A stretch of DNA of 64,000 bases, from positions 29,874,996 through 29,938,995 of the forward strand of contig NC_064756.1 of the NCBI RefSeq assembly GCF_011397635.1, given 5' to 3'. The position numbers and the translations under genes are program-made. Under the pieces are notes generated by a model, which worked only from the letters and a program-made list of their open reading frames with translations, did no database searches and had not been told where the DNA came from. Every line of letters begins with the position of its first letter. Positions within the stretch are counted from its first letter, which is position 1. Shown one piece after another: positions 57,871-64,000 of this stretch. Source of the stretch: Epinephelus fuscoguttatus. Lineage: Eukaryota > Chordata > Actinopteri > Perciformes > Serranidae.

Positions 57871-60800
57871 CTTTAATAGTTTAATAATTTATACTAGTTT
57901 AATAATTTAATGATAATAAGTAGTTCAGTGTAATGTTGATCCTTTGATCTCCGCTTACTGTATCTCCAGAGGGGGGAAAAAAAGATGAAACAATGGAAAT
58001 GGTGGACATTCAGTTGTGCTGACATATGTGCAAATAATACTGCTCTGAGAAGCGTTCCATACATCACCAAAATGAATTTTGTCTCATCATTTGCTGAGAT
58101 TTCCGACCATTCATCTCGGTGAGTTATGGCCCCTCTTTAGAGGTGTATCCGTGCTACCTCAACCTTCACCTCACTTATATCTTCAACCCACTGTGCAGTG
58201 CTTTTGGTTTTGCCTGTTTGAGCGTGTAGTGTAGTGACACATCCACTGGGACAGCAGACATGAGGTTAAAGCAATTCACCACGGAAGAAAACTGGAGCCC
58301 GCTTTGGCACCGGTGAAGAATGGGCAGAGACAAGCATGGATACCAGATGGCAGTGAATCTGTAATTACAATTCTCTGGTGCAAAATGAGGCACTGGTGGA
58401 ATGAAATCTTCCTGCGGCTTCAAATATCCTGCGTGCAAAAGTCTTTGTTTACTTGGCAGAAGGTTCAGCAGTCATCCTGGTCTCTTTGAGGTGCAAGTTT
58501 CTTGTTTTCAGTGTCTGCTGAGAAGTTCAAATGTGAAGGGAAGGCCACTGAGCGCCATCGGACTGCAGCAATGTTAGTGTTGGTGTCTGCCAGTGTCTTT
58601 GTGGAATGGTAATTACCAGCCTAATCAAAAACAGGATGAAGATGGACAAAGACAGTTCAACTGAATTTAAATAGGATGAGCCTATAATGGCTCCCAAATG
58701 GAGAGCAGGGTCTGTGCTCGCCCCAGAGGGACTCACCTGTGATTTAGCCTCCTTACTTCTGTATGTGACAGGGTGGCATTGTGGCATCGCCCGCTCCCTC
58801 CCCTGTGACCCCGGATGCTCCCTCTTCCGTAGGAGGCTGCATAATTGTCTAATTAAATGGAGAGACAACAGCCCCAGCATACCTCATTAAAGACACCGCT
58901 CCATCAGCTCCCGCCTTTCCATTTCTTTTAAAAGACCCTCCTCATCCTGGCAGGAAAGGTCAAACAAAGAAAAGTGTTGAGATGGATGCCTGTCCCTCTG
59001 GTACTCGTGCTATAGAGTAGAAATTAAACCGTATTCTAATGAGTATATATCATAAAGGCTTATCCAGATATCTTCCTATCATGCGTGAGTGCCCAAAGAG
59101 TCATGCTAACTTGTTGGACTGGCTTGATTTCACAATGTCACCAACAAACAAAGGAGGAAGAGGAAAGGGGGACAGTTTAGATAAAATATATAACATTAAC
59201 CATGATAAAATATAGTATGCTATGTCTATATTAAGTGGTGTGCTGCTACCCTGCAAATAAAGCGAATGCAGTCATCTTTTTTGTATTAATGAGGCATGCA
59301 CCATTGAATAATTTCAACAGATAAATGAGCCAGGTTTGAGCTGCCTATAAATGAGGCTAGTTGAGCAAAAGGTTCCCATGTGACTTCTCTCAGTGCTCAG
59401 AATATAGTGAAATAATTAACTTGGAGATCTTACCATCTCAGATGCATTATAAAATAATTCAGCCACAACTGTATTTATATCATATGGATTTTTAAAAAAT
59501 ATTTTTCACACATTATTTTAGCATTATGTATATGTATTTTAGCAGTTATTTCATCATTGTGCATACTGTAATTTTGCTTCTTATTATATTACAGTGTACT
59601 TGCCTTTTTGTCACAGATTGGATTTGCTAGGTTTGGCATTATCCCCGACCATGTATCTATATATGTTATTGTGTTGTGGAAGTGTGTGAGAGAGCATGAA
59701 GACATGCACATCAGTATAAATATCGTTGGTGTTGCCATGGTTGTGGTTACAAATGTGCCCCTGCCAATTTCAAAGCCAAATTTATCCATCTTACTCCATC
59801 CAGCTGATGCTAAATGTAACCTTTCTAAGTCCAATTATTTATGAAGTCCACAAACACGTCTCCCCGCTTCCTTCTCGTCCTGTTCCCCCTCACATACATA
59901 TATCATAAATATTTGAGAGGATGGGTGTTGGAGGTTAACATATGTCCCATCTGAAATGTCAGTGGCCCCTCCAGTAGCCAGCATGCTGTTGACAGAGCAC
60001 CGAACCACTTTGTTTGGGAGGCGGGACTCTGTTATGGGTGTTGTTTAATCTCCTGGCCAGAACATGGCTGCCCCTGAATATGTACTCACAGAGGATTGGT
60101 TTGTTCCTCCAGGTGTCACACACGCTTGAGAGAATGAAAGAAACCAATTTTTGTCAGTCAGGTTGCAAAGTGGCTCTGTAACCTGTCATCAGAATCAAAT
60201 ACTCAGCCTGACAGCCAATCTACTCATAATCTGGACTCTATAGATTTTGTGTCTGGGTCTAAAAGTAGCCGCTTGAATTTAACTTTAGGTCTTCGGGGAG
60301 CGCAAATAATCTTGTCTTTTGGAGTGACAGCTTGAGACAGTGGAGTGTGTTAACCACACTTGAGCAGTGCTGCTTTATAGAGTGTGTCTGGCGTCTGGAG
60401 GGATGTGGCTGTGGTCAAAGATGGTGTAAGATTGAGGAAAATAATCAGGTGTCTCTCACAAGACATCTCCGAGACAGACATGCAGCACAAGTTAACTTCA
60501 TGGAGCGTTCTTACGAGGCTTCGCTTTCCTACTTATAAAGTTAGATTGTGCTGCTATTGCAAAGTTAACTTTCTGCAATGAGTTCTGCCATGACAGATTT
60601 TATAAGTGACATCCAATAAAAGCCTTATTCAATACTGCCACTTCTCTACCATTCCTATACTTGTCCAGAAAATGAATTGAGTTCCTTGAGCCCCAGGTAA
60701 ATCTGTGTTAGCTGCTCTCCACAACCTCTTTGAAATGGGAATAATAAGCATCCTGTGTTTCAGGCTGCACACTAAACGACTAAACTGAGATTTAAGGCTG

Positions 60801-61735
60801 GCTTTATGTGAATAATTTTGTTTATGTATTTACCCCTGATGTTGATGGATGATTGGGGCTTTGCTGCTTTAGGCCATGAATAATTCATCACGAGGAGAAT
60901 GCGTTTCAGAAGTTTGCTCCCTGGCAACAATAATGACTTAGGAAATTGTTGGGGATAGTGTTATCTAATTAAAATGGGACGCATCGGGCAGTTCAGGTGA
61001 TGGGACGATGCTAATTAGCGGAGCCTTGTGTTACTTGGTCAGCGTGAAGACCGGCTCGTGTCATGCAAACATTAGTTTATAAGATTAAAGAGGTCGTACC
61101 CTGCATGTCTTTACAGGACAGTATATCTTTATTAGTATTCATTATTACACTGGGAAAAATCTCTATTTATCTGAAGCCTCTAATGTGACAGCTTTTGGGT
61201 TTATTATTTTTATCCACTGTCAGGGGGATAATAACATTTTTAACAACTTTAGAAACATGGTGTGTGCTTTGCATTGATGGGATGCACCCTGTGGGAGAAC
61301 ATTATCTTCAATAGAGCCAAAACATGTAGCTCACTGATATATTACAGGATGGACAGAAGATTAATCAGCAACTATTTTTGTAGCTGAATGATAATTACAT
61401 TTTTTATACAAACATGCCAATGAATGTGCGTGTTCCAGCTTCTTAAGTGTTTTTCATGTGATTTTAAATTGAATTTCTTTGGGCTCTGGCAGTCCAGTCG
61501 CCAGAGGAAAATGTTGGCATTGTACATTTCTGTGAACCATGACACACATCATATCAACAATTTTAAAAGTAATATATGAGCTGACTTTTTCATCAGGAGG
61601 TGGAGGTGGAGGTTACCTAGGTTAAGTGTCTGCTGAGCGGCAGAACACTGATCAAGACCAACAAACAACAAAACCAGTTATGATTTAGTGAATCATTGCC
61701 GTGTTTCCAGTACCAGGACCCGTCACTGTTTTTCC
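57871..61735. other. Non-coding sequence with possible regulatory blocks
   Basis: No coding exon was recognised. 58840-58910 (TAATTGTCTAATTAAATGG) and especially 60841-61100 (CATGAATAATTC, TCTAATTAAAATGG, GCTAATTAGCGG, GGCAACAATAATGAC) have homeobox- and Sox-site-rich, non-repetitive texture. Conservation cannot be tested here. Confidence 0.4.
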
Positions 61736-62220
61736 CTGCAGCTTTTTAGCCCCTAAATGCGGATGTTTTTAGGGACCTTTCTGGGCTGGGAAAGTGGTTG
61801 TTTTTACTGAGAGACTGCTGCTTTTCTTGCTGAGATAGTGGCACAAAAAGCAGCTGTGTTTTACTGAGATCACTGTTTTTCTTTCCTGGATAGTAGCTTG
61901 AAAAGTTGTTTTTTACAGACATCACTGCTTTTCTTTCTGAGATGAAAAGCAGTTGCTTTTACAGAGACATTGCTGCTTTTCCTGCTGGAAAAAACACCAT
62001 ATTGAAACACCATAGTTTAAGCCAAAACATGATCTTTTCCTGATCAGAACTAAGTGATTTTGTGCCTTAAACCTATCCACATATTAACCACAGCTTGTTA
62101 GGACTAAAGTTTCAGTGTATCTGCGACATTATAAGGTGCAAATGTAACATATCAGTGGTTTGCAAAAATATACAATGCCAGTTTTTTTTCTGGTGATTGG
62201 GTTGGTTCTGGACTTTTAAC
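61736..62220 (+). mobile_element. Interspersed repeat 'Y', copy 3, with internal tandem units
   Basis: 62005-62215 (GCCAAAACATGATCTTTTCC, TAAGTGATTTTGTGCC, CACATATTAACCACAG, GGTGATTGGGTTGG) matches 43585-43780. 61795-61990 consists of about four imperfect units of 50-60 bp built on ACTGAGA..CACTGCTTTTCTTTC and AAAGCAG(C/T)TG. No protein is encoded. Confidence 0.55.
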
Positions 62221-63862
62221 AAAGTAAGACATTTGAAGGGGTCAGTCTGGGCTCTGTCTTTTTCCTGACATTTCACAGATTAAATTAATAGAGAGAATGA
62301 AATAAATAGGTAATTGCAGCCCCAATCCTCAGCCATGAACGCACTTATTTAAAACATACTCCCTGTGGTAAACATGCTTGTCAAATCATATAATATAGAG
62401 GCTATAAGGGAAACTCATGGGAGGTAGTCCAGTGTAAGCTCAATATGAGTCACTTTAATTACTTTATAGACAGTCTAGGACCTGCCTAGAAATTTGGTCA
62501 CTTGCCGTTTTACCCTTTGAACCTCCTGCTGGACAGAATACAGATGGATGCATAAAGGCCAATAGAGGGAGCCCAATAGCTATTTGTCCTCAAGCTGAGA
62601 CAGGGCAAAGGGGTGCCACTGCAGTTTGTTTACATGCAAAATGGTTTAATTCATTAATAAAAGCCACATTAGAAGTCACCAAGTCAGATGCAAGTAGTCA
62701 CAGGAGTTTTCTTTTTTGTGGTCTCAGGCTTTCTGACATCCTCTAACTAGAATCTATTTGCTGGCCTTTGTGAAGATGAACTGAAAGCCAGGTGGACGGC
62801 TCTGAAACCAAGTATGTCCCAGCAGATGGGTGGGTTGGGGGGGCGCGGACTCCGAGACAGCTGTGGTCCGTCACTTTTTCCAGAGGTTTCCAGGCAGCTA
62901 TAGGAGCCTGTCAGCTGGTTTGCTTCAGCTCCAGAAAAAGAGACGAAGGGTCTCAGGGGGACAGAGGGCTTTTTTCTATTACTACAGTCTTCATAACCGC
63001 TGCAGTGGTTTACCCGACGATGCCTTCATGCTCTGCTGGTGTCCTAGACTCTAGTACTCATGAGGTGGCTCTTTACACATCCCCTAAAGATTAATGAGAT
63101 TGCACGTTCATTGTGACAGATGATTTGGAAATGATGGGACTCAAACATTGTATCTATATCAAGGGAATCCGGATTTTGAAGCAGACGGCTACAATGTATA
63201 TTTCACTGATACTGCAAAATCTTTACAGTGAAATGTAAAAGGAAACAGCACTCTCTCTAAATATTAGTTTAGTAGTGATTTGATCCACCTTGCCGAGCAT
63301 GATTGATGGACTTAATATATTTCATTAAGTCATGGATTTATATTTCTCTTGTAATGAGTTGCTGTGTTGAGCCCGGCTCTGCGGCCGCACAGGTCTGCTG
63401 TTAAACTCCAGACAGCGCAGTTATTTGTATTTGAAGGGCTCAGGAATATTACTTCAATAAATATTTGATGAAAGAGGAAGTTCTATCGATTCATTACACT
63501 GTGAGTAATATGTGTATGTGTTCATTAGGCTGCCTCCGAGTATCCGTGTTTAATATTCTTTGTTTACAGTGGAGGGTCACATATGGGGAAACACATGAAT
63601 ATGGAGCAGGTAGCCTCCGCTCGTCTCTGGGCTTTGCACAGATGCTCGTCCTGTACTATTCTGCACACACTCGCACTGTACATACACGTTAGGCACATAT
63701 ATATATGTACACACACACACACACATGTGCATTTCCTTTCTTTAATTAAAACAATTAAAGCAGGTTTGTTGACATGCATACATTTCCATGAAAGACAAAG
63801 AGATTTCACTGTTATCTTTTATGACATCCTGGTCAAATAAAACCGTATTGTGTTTCTTCCAG
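62221..63862. other. Non-coding sequence before the right-edge exon
   Basis: No coding ORF of interest. A short TA/AC dinucleotide stretch is at 63696-63725. The last bases form a T/C-rich acceptor tract for the exon at 63863. Confidence 0.45.
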
Positions 63863-63960
63863 GATTGAAGCCTGTTGACAATCTCAGACATCACCTCCTG
63901 ACTCATAAAAAGGCATCTTCTGCAAAGAGCAACATGAAGGAGGTGTTGAACACAGGGGAG
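63863..63960 (+). CDS. Probable internal coding exon of an unidentified gene, partial
   Basis: A pyrimidine-rich acceptor (TGTGTTTCTTCCAG, ending 63862) and a strong donor (GTGAGTGT from 63961) enclose 98 nt. Only one frame is open: two leading bases, then LKPVDNLRHHLLTHKK, followed by ASSAKSNMKEVLNTGE. The exon would be entered in phase 1 and left in phase 0. I do not recognise the family. RHHLLTH recalls the end of a C2H2 finger, but the cysteines are absent. The plus strand and gene continuation to the right are inferred from the splice sites. It could also be a chance ORF. Confidence 0.45.
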
Positions 63961-64000
63961 GTGAGTGTCTTTCTGTGTGTGCTTTCTGTATCCCTGAGTG

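Noticed and set aside
62792..63094. Plus-strand ORF of 100 codons
   Set aside because: No recognisable domain and no supporting splice sites or promoter; composition does not look coding.
1..64000. CRISPR arrays, bacterial operons or viral genes
   Set aside because: No regularly spaced direct repeats, ribosome-binding-site-led gene clusters or viral protein motifs were found; all supported genes are vertebrate and spliced.

Overview
The window looks like nuclear DNA of a ray-finned (teleost, probably percomorph) fish. The evidence is vertebrate exon-intron genes with GT-AG splice sites, the gene order rrp8 - ilk - apbb1 (these three also lie close together on human chromosome 11p15), long TG microsatellites, a tRNA-derived SINE ending in ATGG repeats, and several non-autonomous DNA transposons of kinds common in fish. 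There are no bacterial, viral or CRISPR features. I rebuilt the genes by joining splice sites and comparing the products with remembered family members; no database search was possible. Layout: 1-2,550 holds the 5' part of rrp8 on the minus strand, with its methyltransferase domain beyond the left edge. 2,550-3,840 is the divergent rrp8/ilk spacer, with an AT-rich microsatellite and a mobile-element copy next to the ilk promoter. 3,900-19,400 is complete ilk on the plus strand: 12 coding exons and 452 codons, the same length as human ILK. 19,400-21,800 is a spacer with another copy of the same element. 21,960-32,300 is complete apbb1 (Fe65) on the plus strand: 13 ordinary coding exons plus a 6-nt microexon in the first PTB domain. 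32,300-63,862 is about 31.5 kb with no recognisable exon. It holds microsatellites, a SINE, hAT-, piggyBac- and long-inverted-repeat-type elements (several nested), two perfect hairpins, and low-copy-looking blocks that may be regulatory. 63,863-63,960 is a probable internal exon of an unidentified plus-strand gene running off the right edge. How the genes relate: Rrp8 is a nucleolar rRNA-processing and methylation factor. ILK is a pseudokinase scaffold at integrin adhesions. Fe65 is an adaptor linking APP-family tails to nuclear and cytoskeletal partners. They are neighbours by conserved synteny and do not form one pathway. I found no evidence for a new gene system. The most interesting points are the neuronal-type microexon of apbb1 with UGC motifs upstream, the nested and tandem transposon structures, and the two near-perfect palindromes in the gene desert.
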